A stretch of 64,000 bases of DNA from Bacteroidota bacterium (GTDB taxonomy: Bacteria; Bacteroidota; Bacteroidia; UKL13-3): assembly GCA_027487835.1 (NCBI GenBank), contig JAIYCU010000037.1, positions 98,712 to 162,711 of the forward strand, given 5' to 3'. Each line of letters starts with the position of its first letter. Position 1 is the stretch's first letter. Position numbers and translations under genes: made by a program. Shown piece by piece: positions 1-10,200 of the stretch. Below the pieces are notes generated by a model. It had not been told where the DNA came from. It ran no database searches and saw only the letters and a list, made by a program, of their open reading frames with translations.

Positions 1-2963
1 ATAATGGCAATTGGGTACAAGGCAATAGTGCCAATAAACCACCCGCAATTGGGCCTTATGATTGCATAATGGGCGGCCCTTCAAATGCAAAGAATGTGAT
101 GACCATTGGTGCTGTAAATAAAATTGTGAGTGGCTGGTCAAAATCTTCTGATGTAGTCATGAGCTCCTTCAGCGGTTGGGGCCCTACAGATGATGGTAGA
201 ATTAAGCCCGATGTAGTGGCAAATGGGGTGTCGGTTTATTCTAGCACCAGCACCAGTAATACCGCTTATGCCAATTTAAATGGTACTTCAATGGCCACGC
301 CAAATGCAAGTGGCTCTGCTTTGCTAATACAACAACACTATAATAACTTAAAGAGCGCTTACATGCGCGCCTCCACTTTAAAGGGACTCATTATCCATAC
401 GGCAGACGAGGCAGGCGCAAATCCTGGTCCTGATTACACCTTTGGCTGGGGATTAATGAATACTGATAAGGCTATTTCTGTTGTTTCGGATTCCCTTAAA
501 AATAGCCTTCAACAACTTAGCTTGTCGCCGAATGCAACCTATACCTATTCGTTTTTTGCAGATGGAACTTCGCCCATTCGTGCCACCATCTGCTGGACAG
601 ATAGACCTGCAAATCCTTTGTCGGCTGCCTTAGATGCACCCACCAAAATGTTGGTAAACGACTTAGACATTCGCTTGCGTAGAAATTCAGACAATACCAA
701 TTTCTTGCCTTATATATTAAATCCGGCTTCGCCTGCAAGTGCGGCAACTACTGGTGATAATAATACAGACAATACAGAAATGATTCACCTGGGCACCCCA
801 ACCGCGGGCCTTTATACTATTACCATTACGCATAAAGGGGCTTTAACAGGTGGTGCGCAGCCATATGCCTTACTTGTTTCGGGCATTACCCCTAAGCCAA
901 CTGCTGGTTTTACAAGCAATGTTAGAACTGTTTGCATGAACCAAAATGTTAGCTTTACCAATTTATCTGTTGGAGGAGCTTCAAGAATGTGGTATTTCCC
1001 AGGCGGAAACCCTGCTACTACTAGTGCCTTAAATCCAACTGTTTCTTATCCTGCCCCTGGCAGTTATCCAGTGGCCTTGCGCATTAGCTCAGCCAATGGG
1101 TATGATTCAATTTATGTAACAGATTATATCTCGGTAGGTGGTATTAGCCTTCCAATAGATGAAACGTTTGAAAGCAATTCAGCTACTAGAAGTTTATGGA
1201 CCATTGATAATTTACAAAATGATAGCACTTGGCGCTTATGGAACATTGCAGGCACTAGCCCTGGGAATACGGCTATGGGCATTAATAATTATGATGTAAC
1301 TACGCAGTTTTATACCGATAGAATTGTTTCCCCTGTGCTCGACTTTAGAGGCTTAAGCAGTGCGAGCTTGCAATTTCAGCATGCTTATACGCGCTATGAC
1401 AATACAACTACCGATTCATTAATAGTATTAATAAGCACAAACTGCGGTACTACCTATACTCGCTTAGGCGCTTATGGCGAGAATGGTAATGGCACCTTTG
1501 CCACTGGACCAGATAATACGTTTACTGCAGTTAATGCTTTTATTCCTTCAAAGCCTGCAGATTGGTGTGGTGGTGGTTTAGGAGCGGCATGCAATAGCTA
1601 CGACCTTTCATCCTTTGTAGGTAATGCGAATGTGCGTATTCGGTTCGAACAAAAAACCAATAATGGAGGTAACAATTTATTCATTGATAATATCAAAATC
1701 TTAGGAACACCCTTAACACCTGTAGCCAGATTTTATACCTTAACCCCAACCGTATGTGTGGGCGATGAAGTACAATTATTAGATTCCTCTTATAATCAAC
1801 CTAAAGAATGGACATGGTATGTGAGTGATGCAGATACCCTCATTTATAAAGTTCGTAGTCCACGCGTTAAGTTCTTAAGTTCAGGTGCAAAAACCATTTC
1901 ATTAGTTGTTAAAAATGCAACAGGGCAAGATAGCTTGGCAAGAGTTTCTTATATCAATGTGTTGCCATCGCCAGCGGCACCTTCGTTAACGTCTTCAAAA
2001 GGCAGTGCAGTTTGTGATGGAGATAGCACCCTTCTTGCAACCAATGCAAGTTCTAATTTTATTTGGTATAAAAACAACTTGGCGCAATCAGGCTTAGGTA
2101 CTTCGTTTACAACCAAAGAAGAAGGGGTTTATTTTGTAAGAACTAGGGGTACAAATGGCTGTTGGTCTAAGAGTGATGAATTAAATTTACAAGCAGCAAG
2201 CACCCCAGCCAAACCTTCTATTACAAAAGATTTAACCGGTACGCAGTTTTGTGAAGGAGGTAGTTTTAATCTTACCTCTAGCGCCCTCACAGGCAATCAA
2301 TGGTTAGTAAATGATACTATTTTTAGCACAGCAACAAATAGAATTTTGAACTTTAATGCGGCAGGTAAATTCAAGGTAATGGTAAGCAATAAAGGCTGTA
2401 CAAATACTTCTGATTCAATTATTATAGCCATGTTACCTCGCCCACAAACAGGAGAATTGAGCGGTAAAACTTGGGCTGTAAAGGGTGATACTGCGAGGTT
2501 TAGTGTGATGCCAGGCATAACCGGTTCTGTATTTAATTGGACCCTTACTGGAGGAACAATAGAGGCAGGAGCTACCACGCCTGAAGTATTAATTCGATTT
2601 GGTTCAACCAATGCTGCCACTGTAAATGTGCAAGAAAATGGCAGCAATGGTTGTAAAGGCATTACTAAAACAATCAATGTAAACTTAGTAACAACAGCCT
2701 TGGCCTCTTACCAAATGAATGAGTTTAAATTATTTCCAAATCCTGCTAGCAATGTGTTAAACATACAAGTGAGTGGACTAGCAGCCAATGCAGAAATTAA
2801 GATTAGTTTATATAATGTGTTGGGTCAAGAAGTGAAACATGAACAAGTAAAATATAATGTTCAGGGTTTCGGTTTGAACCTAAATGATTTGACACCGGGT
2901 GTTTATGTGATTAAAGCAGAGGTAGGCGGAAAAGTATTCACTAGAAACTTTGTAAAGCAATAG
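1..2963 (+). CDS. Subtilisin-like (S8) serine protease with PKD domain and T9SS sorting domain, 5' end missing
   Basis: The reading frame is open from base 3, so the start lies before the window and only the C-terminal part of the protease domain is present. The catalytic serine sits in the motif NGTSMATP near base 275-300. After the catalytic domain come a P-domain-like beta region, a PKD-like segment (about bases 890-1135), a jelly-roll-like region, Ig-like stretches, and a final domain of about 75 residues (LFPNPASN ... GVYVIKAEVGGKVF) that is a type A type IX secretion sorting signal. The product is therefore expected to be exported by T9SS and anchored at or released from the cell surface. 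Asp and His of the triad are outside the window. Confidence 0.93.
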   Translation, partial: NGNWVQGNSANKPPAIGPYDCIMGGPSNAKNVMTIGAVNKIVSGWSKSSDVVMSSFSGWGPTDDGRIKPDVVANGVSVYSSTSTSNTAYANLNGTSMATPNASGSALLIQQHYNNLKSAYMRASTLKGLIIHTADEAGANPGPDYTFGWGLMNTDKAISVVSDSLKNSLQQLSLSPNATYTYSFFADGTSPIRATICWTDRPANPLSAALDAPTKMLVNDLDIRLRRNSDNTNFLPYILNPASPASAATTGDNNTDNTEMIHLGTPTAGLYTITITHKGALTGGAQPYALLVSGITPKPTAGFTSNVRTVCMNQNVSFTNLSVGGASRMWYFPGGNPATTSALNPTVSYPAPGSYPVALRISSANGYDSIYVTDYISVGGISLPIDETFESNSATRSLWTIDNLQNDSTWRLWNIAGTSPGNTAMGINNYDVTTQFYTDRIVSPVLDFRGLSSASLQFQHAYTRYDNTTTDSLIVLISTNCGTTYTRLGAYGENGNGTFATGPDNTFTAVNAFIPSKPADWCGGGLGAACNSYDLSSFVGNANVRIRFEQKTNNGGNNLFIDNIKILGTPLTPVARFYTLTPTVCVGDEVQLLDSSYNQPKEWTWYVSDADTLIYKVRSPRVKFLSSGAKTISLVVKNATGQDSLARVSYINVLPSPAAPSLTSSKGSAVCDGDSTLLATNASSNFIWYKNNLAQSGLGTSFTTKEEGVYFVRTRGTNGCWSKSDELNLQAASTPAKPSITKDLTGTQFCEGGSFNLTSSALTGNQWLVNDTIFSTATNRILNFNAAGKFKVMVSNKGCTNTSDSIIIAMLPRPQTGELSGKTWAVKGDTARFSVMPGITGSVFNWTLTGGTIEAGATTPEVLIRFGSTNAATVNVQENGSNGCKGITKTINVNLVTTALASYQMNEFKLFPNPASNVLNIQVSGLAANAEIKISLYNVLGQEVKHEQVKYNVQGFGLNLNDLTPGVYVIKAEVGGKVFTRNFVKQ

Positions 2964-2978
2964 CTTTACAAAGTTTCT
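2943..2978 (+). repeat. Perfect inverted repeat spanning the protease stop codon
   Basis: The arms at 2943-2958 and 2963-2978 are exact reverse complements (16 bp) around a 4-base loop. The 5' arm encodes the last residues (FVKQ), and the stop codon (2961-2963) lies in the loop and first base of the 3' arm. No U-tract follows, so it is not by itself an intrinsic terminator. It may stabilise the mRNA 3' end. Confidence 0.8.
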
Positions 2979-2981
2979 GAG

Positions 2982-3021
2982 ATAGGGAAATACCTTAACA
3001 AGTATTTCCCTATTTTTTTTT
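2982..3021 (+). terminator. Intrinsic terminator of the protease gene
   Basis: A perfect 12-bp stem (2982-2993 with 3002-3013), an 8-base loop and a run of T form a textbook terminator. It starts four bases after the inverted repeat that spans the stop codon. The T-run continues into the stop codon of the opposing prenyl synthase gene. Confidence 0.9.
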
Positions 3022-3991
3022 AATGGTTCCTATCAATAATAAAGTCAACCAAAGCATGTAAAGAAGGCTTTACGGCACTGTCTGGCATTTGGTTCAAAAT
3101 GTCTAATGCTTCTTGCTTTATGATATTCATTTTATCGCGGGTGTAAGCAATTCCGTTGTGGCTATTAACGTAATTAACCACTTCAATTACTTTGGCCTTT
3201 TTGTGGTGTTCGTTTTTGATGATATTGATAATGCGTTTTCGGGTGGCTTTATCTGCATTATTTAAAGTATAAATGATGGGCAAGGTGAGTTTCTTTTCTT
3301 TAAGGTCGATGCCAGTTGGTTTGCCAATATCTTCATCGCCATAATCCAACAAATCATCTTTCATTTGAAAAGCAATTCCTGCTTTTTCACCAAACAAACG
3401 CATTTGTTCCACTTGCTCTGGCGTGGCGCCAGCAGAGGCTGCACCAATGGCACAGCAACTTGCAATTAGGGATGCCGTTTTTTTCCGAATGATGTCAAAA
3501 TATACTTCTTCGGATAAGTTAAGGTTACGTGTTTTTTCTATTTGCAACAATTCACCTTCACTCATTTCTTTAACTGCTGTGCTTACAATTTCTAATAAAT
3601 GATAATCTTTATTTTCTACCGAAAGCAATAGCCCACGTGAGAGTAAATAATCGCCCACCAATACTGCAATTTTATTTTTCCATAGGGCATTGATAGAAAA
3701 GAAGCCACGGCGTTCATCGCTATCATCTACTACATCGTCGTGAACCAAAGTAGCTGTATGCAATAGCTCTACTAAACTAGCCGCGCGGTAAGTAGATTCA
3801 TTTACTCCGTTGAACAAACTGGCAGAAAAAAATACAAAAATAGGACGTATCTGCTTGCCTTTGCGCTTTACGATATAGGTCATGATGGTATCCAGCAAAG
3901 GAACCGAGCTGCGCATGGCGTCTCTGAATTTACTTTCAAAAGCTTTCAGGTGCTCGTCTATCGGAGCTTTAATTTGATCCAGGTTATTCAC
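3020..3991 (-). CDS. ispB: Polyprenyl (long-chain) diphosphate synthase
   Basis: This 323-residue protein has both aspartate-rich motifs of trans-isoprenyl diphosphate synthases: DDVVD at about residues 85-89 and DDLLD at about 212-216, plus the conserved Lys/Arg near residues 45-50. It condenses isopentenyl diphosphate with allylic diphosphates and probably makes the side chain of menaquinone, since menA lies 16 kb away. It is divergent from radA with 66 bp between the starts. The symbol ispB is by family resemblance; product chain length cannot be read from the sequence with certainty. Confidence 0.9.
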   Translation of the reverse strand: MNNLDQIKAPIDEHLKAFESKFRDAMRSSVPLLDTIMTYIVKRKGKQIRPIFVFFSASLFNGVNESTYRAASLVELLHTATLVHDDVVDDSDERRGFFSINALWKNKIAVLVGDYLLSRGLLLSVENKDYHLLEIVSTAVKEMSEGELLQIEKTRNLNLSEEVYFDIIRKKTASLIASCCAIGAASAGATPEQVEQMRLFGEKAGIAFQMKDDLLDYGDEDIGKPTGIDLKEKKLTLPIIYTLNNADKATRKRIINIIKNEHHKKAKVIEVVNYVNSHNGIAYTRDKMNIIKQEALDILNQMPDSAVKPSLHALVDFIIDRNH

Positions 3992-4057
3992 TCACCCGCA
4001 AAGAAAGCAATTTTATTACGTAATTGCAGCAATAAACAAAAGCAGTTAATTTGCAGT

Positions 4058-5425
4058 ATGGCCAAGGTTCAAACAACATTCTTCTGCCGCAATTGCGGAG
4101 CCTCTTCGGCAAAATGGGTAGGTAAATGCCCAGCATGCAACGAATGGAATACCTTTGTAGAAGAGGTAATACACAAAGAAAAGGCTGATTATAAGAGCAC
4201 TTGGAAAAAGGAGAACAATGGAATTTCAAAGAAACCCATCCTCATCAACGAGATAGAAAAGGGTAATGAAATGCGCATTGTGCTTAAAGATTTGGAGCTC
4301 AACCGCGTGTTGGGAGGTGGTTTGGTGCCAGGTTCTGTCATTTTAATTGGGGGTGAACCTGGTATTGGTAAATCTACCTTATTGCTGCAAGTGGCTTTGC
4401 AGTTTCAAAAGCATAAAGTTTTATACATTAGCGGAGAAGAAAGTGAATCGCAAATAAAAATGCGAGCTGAGCGCATTCCGTTTGCCAATGAAAATTGTTT
4501 TTTGTTTACCGAAACCAGCACCCAAAAAATAGGTAAGGCATTTAAGGACTTAGAACCAGATTTGGTGGTGGTAGATTCTATTCAAACCTTGCAAAGCGAT
4601 TTAATTGATAGCACACCTGGGAGTATTTCTCAAATTAAGGAAACAGCAGGAGAGATGATACGCTTTGCCAAAGAAACAGGTACGCCAGTTTTTCTAATAG
4701 GCCATATCACCAAGGATGGCACCTTGGCGGGTCCAAAATTGCTCGAACACATGGTGGATACGGTATTGCAATTTGAAGGAGATAGGCATCATGTTTATCG
4801 CATCTTGCGAAGCACTAAAAATAGGTTTGGGTCAACCAATGAAATTGGTATTTATGAAATGCAAGGCGGCGGTTTAAGAGAAGTAAGTAACCCCTCAGAA
4901 ATTTTGATTACCCAGAGGGATGAAAGTTTAAGTGGGGTTTCTATCTCTGCTACCTTAGAAGGGATGCGGCCTTTGTTGATAGAAACCCAAGCCTTGGTGA
5001 GTACGGCAGTATATGGCACGCCTCAGCGCAACTCCAATGGTTATGATGCCAAGAGACTAAACATGTTGTTGGCGATATTAGAAAAGAAATGCGGACTAAG
5101 AATGGGATTGCAAGACGTGTTTGTGAACATAGCAGGCGGACTAAGAATTGAGGATCCGGGTATTGACTTAGGCATTATTGCCGCCATAGTAAGCAGTTAT
5201 GAAAGCATGCCTATAAGCAATAAAATTGCCTTTATAGGAGAGGTTGGACTCAGTGGGGAAGTGCGCGCAGTAAGTAGAATAGAGCAACGCATCAGCGAAG
5301 CCGAAAAGCTAGGTTTTGAAACCGTTTATTTGAGTAAGTTTAATAAACTTCCAGCCCATAATTTTAAGATAAAATTGGTTGAAATTACAAAGCTAGAAGA
5401 GTTGCTGAACCTACTTTTTGGTTAA
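4058..5425 (+). CDS. radA: DNA repair protein RadA
   Basis: RadA is a RecA-like ATPase that promotes branch migration during recombination. The N-terminal C4 zinc finger (Cys10, Cys13, Cys24, Cys27), Walker A GEPGIGKS at about residues 99-106, the RadA-specific KNRFG motif near residue 250, and a C-terminal Lon-protease-like domain are all visible. I chose the ATG at 4058 (MAKVQTTFFC) because family members begin just before the zinc finger; an upstream in-frame ATG at 3950 would run into the divergent prenyl synthase. The result is 455 residues, normal for RadA. Confidence 0.95.
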   Translation: MAKVQTTFFCRNCGASSAKWVGKCPACNEWNTFVEEVIHKEKADYKSTWKKENNGISKKPILINEIEKGNEMRIVLKDLELNRVLGGGLVPGSVILIGGEPGIGKSTLLLQVALQFQKHKVLYISGEESESQIKMRAERIPFANENCFLFTETSTQKIGKAFKDLEPDLVVVDSIQTLQSDLIDSTPGSISQIKETAGEMIRFAKETGTPVFLIGHITKDGTLAGPKLLEHMVDTVLQFEGDRHHVYRILRSTKNRFGSTNEIGIYEMQGGGLREVSNPSEILITQRDESLSGVSISATLEGMRPLLIETQALVSTAVYGTPQRNSNGYDAKRLNMLLAILEKKCGLRMGLQDVFVNIAGGLRIEDPGIDLGIIAAIVSSYESMPISNKIAFIGEVGLSGEVRAVSRIEQRISEAEKLGFETVYLSKFNKLPAHNFKIKLVEITKLEELLNLLFG

Positions 5426-6043
5426 TTAATTTTGAGAGGCAACTTCTAGTTTTTTGAGTTCTGCACCAAGCCATTTTCCAATTGGTTCGTGCGCCAGAAT
5501 GGTATTTAAACCTGCTTGTGCAGCACCTTTGATATTTATTCTGCTATCGTCGATAAATACACTTTCAGTGGCTTTTAATTCGGCTTGATCCAATACCTGT
5601 TGGTAGCAAGCAAGCATAGGTTTACGGGAGCCCATTTCAAAACTTAGGAATTGAATCTCAAACAATTCATTAAAGATATCTTTTCCATGTGCCCTATACA
5701 CTTCTTCGATATGGGTATGATTGGTATTGCTTAATAGAAATAATCGATAGTGTTTTTTAAGGTGTCTTAATAACTCAATTCTTTCATCAGGGAGGTCTAA
5801 TAGCATTGCGTTCCAGGCTGTTTTTATTTGTTCTCTTGAGGCATTACCTTTAAGGATGGTAAATAAATTTTGGAGGAAAAACTCTTCATCTATTTTGCCT
5901 AGTTCATAGTCAATAAAAACAGAATCTTCGTGGTTAATTTCATCTAAATCTGCGCCCATTCTTTTAAAGGCCCGTAATGTTTTTCCTTGGTCGAGGTCTA
6001 AAACTACCCCACCTAAATCAAATATTATATTTTTAATTCTCAT
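5426..6043 (-). CDS. HAD-superfamily phosphatase-like hydrolase
   Basis: HAD motif I is FDLGGVVLDLD (nucleophile Asp9), motif II is LLSNTN, the motif III lysine is in GSRKP, and motif IV is VFIDDSRIN. These put the 205-residue protein in the subfamily IA variant 3 group (YihX-like, alpha-D-glucose-1-phosphate phosphatase-like), cytoplasmic. The substrate cannot be assigned. Its stop codon directly abuts the radA stop codon with convergent orientation and no terminator between. Confidence 0.85.
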   Translation of the reverse strand: MRIKNIIFDLGGVVLDLDQGKTLRAFKRMGADLDEINHEDSVFIDYELGKIDEEFFLQNLFTILKGNASREQIKTAWNAMLLDLPDERIELLRHLKKHYRLFLLSNTNHTHIEEVYRAHGKDIFNELFEIQFLSFEMGSRKPMLACYQQVLDQAELKATESVFIDDSRINIKGAAQAGLNTILAHEPIGKWLGAELKKLEVASQN

Positions 6044-6090
6044 ACTTCACTTATCTACAGCTTAACAACATTGAAAAAATCAAAAAGGTT

Positions 6091-6861
6091 TTATTTATTC
6101 AGGGTATGCACCGCATTAGTAAGGGAGAAAATCAATTCTGGATTTTTTTCAAAAGCATTACCTATCACAACTACATCGGCGCCGGCTTCGCAGCTTGCGA
6201 TTGCTTGTGCCTCTGTGCGTATCCCGCCACCAATAAAAAGGGGTCCATTTATTTGGTTTTTTACTTCCGTAATCATGCTTGCACTGATAGGATTTAAGGC
6301 ACCGCTCCCTGCATCCATATAGGTAATTTTTAAACCCAACATGTCACCAGCCATTGCTGTACAAGCGGCAATATTGTTTTTATCGTAAGGCAAAGGAGTG
6401 GTATTGCTCATATACATCACACTAGTGAGATTTCCACCATCTACAATCATGTAAGCAGTAGGTATTACCTCAATGCCTGATTTTTTAAGTAAAGGGGCTG
6501 CCAATACGTGTTTACCAATGAGTAGGTCGGGGTTTCTGCCACTTATCATGCTCAAAAAGAGAATGGCATCTGCTGAGGGATGCGTTTGCATGATATTGCC
6601 TGGAAATAATAGTAGCGGAATTTGCGAATGTGTTTTTATGATTTCAATACAACGGTCCCAAAAACCATTGGTGATAAGGCTGCCGCCTACAAGAATTAAA
6701 TCTACCTTGGCAATATTGCAAAGGGTTAGTGTTTTTATTAACTCTTCTTCAGAAGCTAGGCTATCTGGGTCTATAAGCACAGCAAGTTGCTTTAGGCTTT
6801 GTAATTGCTTAAGCTGAATTTGCTGGTAGATATTTGTTTTTTTGATAGTAGACATGAACAA
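6091..6861 (-). CDS. Geranylgeranylglyceryl phosphate synthase family protein
   Basis: This TIM-barrel prenyltransferase family joins an isoprenoid diphosphate to sn-glycerol-1-phosphate. Family marks seen are AVLIDPD near the N-terminus, VGGSLI, LFPGNIMQ, YMDAGSGA and FIGGGIRTEAQA near the C-terminus (phosphate-binding loops). Members occur in many Bacteroidota as well as archaea. The ATG at 6861 gives MFMSTIKK; the in-frame ATG at 6855 is equally possible. The gene is codirectional with the HAD gene (47 bp apart), and the long-chain prenyl synthase is near, so an isoprenoid-ether product is plausible but not shown. Confidence 0.85.
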   Translation of the reverse strand: MFMSTIKKTNIYQQIQLKQLQSLKQLAVLIDPDSLASEEELIKTLTLCNIAKVDLILVGGSLITNGFWDRCIEIIKTHSQIPLLLFPGNIMQTHPSADAILFLSMISGRNPDLLIGKHVLAAPLLKKSGIEVIPTAYMIVDGGNLTSVMYMSNTTPLPYDKNNIAACTAMAGDMLGLKITYMDAGSGALNPISASMITEVKNQINGPLFIGGGIRTEAQAIASCEAGADVVVIGNAFEKNPELIFSLTNAVHTLNK

Positions 6862-7259
6862 TAGACAACAAATAAAAGCTTTTTAATCTTAATTATTGAA
6901 TTTTGGTCTTCTAAAAATTTACAATAAAAGAAAAAAAATCATAAAACAAAGTAAAGATTTGTGGGATGAGGAGCTAAAGCATCAAAACGTATGCATTTTA
7001 GGACAAGCACCTGACTATTAAATAATTGTTATCTTATCTGAACCCAATGCTAATAAGGCAAGCGGTGTGCATAACTTATGTTATAAACACCCTACAAGCA
7101 ACGTTCATATAAGGAAATAGAAATTCACAGGGTATAGTGTTGAAATTACCTTTTGATAAAAAATCTTGAAAGTAGGAGTTTTGGATAAAAAACCCCCTAA
7201 CTTTTTTGGTGGTTAATAAGAACAAAATATTAAGAAAGAATTATACCTGAATTAAGAAA
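6862..7259. other. 398-bp intergenic region upstream of the ribonucleotide reductase
   Basis: This AT-rich region lies between two divergent genes. Only trivial ORFs (at most about 21 codons) are present. I saw no B12-box-like sequence that would mark a cobalamin riboswitch, no convincing TAnnTTTG promoter and no strong hairpin. A weak stem is possible around 7189-7215. Promoters for both flanking genes must lie here. Confidence 0.5.
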
Positions 7260-10200
7260 ATGAGCCGCACGAAGAAAAACAATGAGCAGAAGGGCCTCCG
7301 GGTTGAGCGCCACTTCACCAAGGATGGAGTGAACGTGTATGACATGTTCACCTATGATTACCGCACCTCTGTGATTAAAAATCCAAATGGGAGTGTAGTA
7401 TTTGAAATGAACAATGTAGAAGTACCTAATTTCTGGAGTCAGGTGGCTACAGATGTGTTGGCACAAAAGTATTTCCGCAAAGCGGGCGTTCCACAAGCAG
7501 ATGGAAGCAGCGGCAGAGAGACGAGCATTAAGCAGGTTGCCCATCGTATGGCGCATTGTTGGATGAAGTGGGGCCAAGACTATGGTTATTTTGACACTAC
7601 AGACGATGCTCAGGTTTTTTATGATGAATTAGCTTACATGGTTGTAGGTCAGTATGCTGCGCCAAACTCACCACAGTGGTTTAATACAGGATTGCACTCT
7701 TCTTATGGCATTACTGGTAAACCTCAAGGACATTACTTCGTAAACCCTAAAACAGGTAATTTAGAAAAATCAACTTCTGCTTATGAGCGTCCTCAACCCC
7801 ACGCTTGTTTCATTTTATCAGTTGATGATGATTTAGTAAATGAAGGCGGCATCATGGATTTATGGGTACGTGAGGCTCGTATCTTTAAATATGGTTCAGG
7901 TGTAGGAACAAATTTTTCTAAAATTCGTGGTGCGCAAGAAAAACTTTCAGGTGGCGGTTCATCATCAGGCTTAATGAGCTTTTTGAAAATTGGTGACCGT
8001 GCAGCGGGAGCGATTAAATCTGGCGGAACTACCAGACGTGCGGCTAAAATGGTGTGTTTGGATTTGGATCACCCAGAAATTGTAGAATTTATAAATTGGA
8101 AAAAGGCAGAAGAAAAGAAAGTAGCCGCATTAATTGCAGCTGGCTATCCTAGCGATTATGAAGGAGAGGCATATGCCACTGTTTCAGGTCAGAATAGTAA
8201 TAACTCTGTGCGCATACCTAATGCCTTTTTTGAAGCCCTTAAAGAAGGTAAAGATTGGGAATTAAAAGCCCGCACAGATGGCAGAGTAATGACCACTATT
8301 CCTGCTAAAGATTTGTGGGATATGATTGGCGATGCCGCTTGGGCATGCGCAGATCCGGGAGTTCAGTATGATTCTACCATTAATGAATGGCATACATGTC
8401 CAGAAGGTGGTCGCATTAATGCGTCTAACCCATGCAGCGAATACATGTTCTTAGACAATACCGCTTGTAATTTGGCGAGCTTAAACCTTATGCGTTTCTT
8501 TAACACAGAAACATTGGCATTTGATGTAAAAGCTTATGAGCATGCAGCGCGTTTATGGACTATGGTGCTTGAAATCTCTGTTTTAATGGCACAGTTTCCT
8601 TCGCCAGAAGTGGCGCAATTAAGCTATGAATACAGAACTTTGGGTTTAGGATATGCAAATCTAGGTAGTGTACTTATGGTAGCTGGTATACCTTATGATA
8701 GTCCGAAAGCCTTTGCATGGTGCGGCGCACTAACCGCTATATTAAATGGTGTGGCTTACCAAACATCAGCAGAAATGGCTAAGTACCTTGGTGCCTTCCC
8801 TAAATTTGAAGATAATAAAGAGCATATGATGCGTGTAATGCGTAATCATCGCTATGCTGCTTATAATGCTACGGATGCCTATGAAGAATTAACCATTAAA
8901 CCAGTAGGGATTGACCCTAAATATTGCCCAGATTATTTGTTAACTTCTGCATGCAATAATTGGGATTTGGCAGTTCAAATGGGAGAGGCGCATGGTTACA
9001 GAAATGCCCAAGCTACTGTGATTGCTCCAACCGGTACCATAGGATTAGTTATGGATTGCGATACCACTGGTATTGAGCCTGATTTCGCCTTGGTTAAATT
9101 TAAGAAATTATCTGGTGGAGGGTATTTTAAAATCATTAACTCAAGCGTACCAGCAGCCTTGAAAAATTTAGGGTATTCTCCAGTTGAGATTGATGCCATT
9201 ATAAAATATGCTACAGGTTCGGCTTCTCTACATGGTGCCCCTTTCATTAATCCAGAGTCGCTAAAATTCCGTGGCTTTACTGATGAGGAAATTGCTAAGT
9301 TAGACAAAGCAGCTGCGGGAGCTTTTGAAATTGGTTTTGCTTTCAACGTGTGGACACTTGGCGAGGCTTGCTTGCAGCGACTTGGGTTCAAACCGGAAGA
9401 ATACAATAGCCATAGCTTTAACTTGCTAAGAAAACTAGGGTTTACCCGTCAAGAAATTGAAGCAGCTAATGATTTTATCTGTGGAACCATGACGGTTGAG
9501 GGAGCGCCTTTATTGAAAGACGAACATTTGCCTGTTTTTGATTGTGCAAACAAATGTGGTAACAAAGGCGAGCGATATATTGCAGCTACAGGCCATATCC
9601 GTATGATGGCGGCAGCACAACCATTCTTAAGTGGTGCAATTTCTAAAACCATTAACCTACCAAATGAAGCTACTGTTGACAACATTAAGGAGTGTTATCA
9701 AATGAGCTGGGAATTAGGCCTAAAAGCCAATGCCCTATACAGAGATGGATGTAAGTTGAGCCAGCCTTTGAGCAATAAATCAGATGTAAAAGACGAAGAA
9801 GAAATTCAAGATGCAGTAGAGCAAGTGCTAGGAGAAGCCGCCCACAAACCAGTTGGTGAGTTAAGTCCAGAGCAAGTTTTAGAAGCCGCAACTGCCATCC
9901 TTAATAGAACACACGATACCGCTTTCAAGCATAAATTAGCAGGTGTTGTAGCACGTAAGACCTTGCCAGGAAAACGTGCTGGATTTACCCAAAAGGCAAC
10001 GGTTGGTGGTCAAACTATCTTTGTGAGAACAGGTGAATATGAAGATGGAACTTTAGGAGAAATCTTTGTTGATCTGCACAAAGAAGGCGCTACTTTACGC
10101 TCTTTAATGAACTGTTTCTCTATTGCAGTTTCTTTAGGCTTACAATATGGTGTGCCATTAGAAGAATACGTTGACAAGTTTACCTTTACCCGTTTTGAAC

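Noticed and set aside
6862-7259. Possible cobalamin riboswitch upstream of the B12-dependent reductase
   Set aside because: No B12-box-like core and no matching helices were seen; the region shows only AT-rich sequence and weak stems.
8996-9406. Long antisense ORF (136 codons) inside nrdJ
   Set aside because: It lies wholly within a well-supported gene on the other strand and shows no domain or start context; the same holds for the other antisense ORFs inside real genes.
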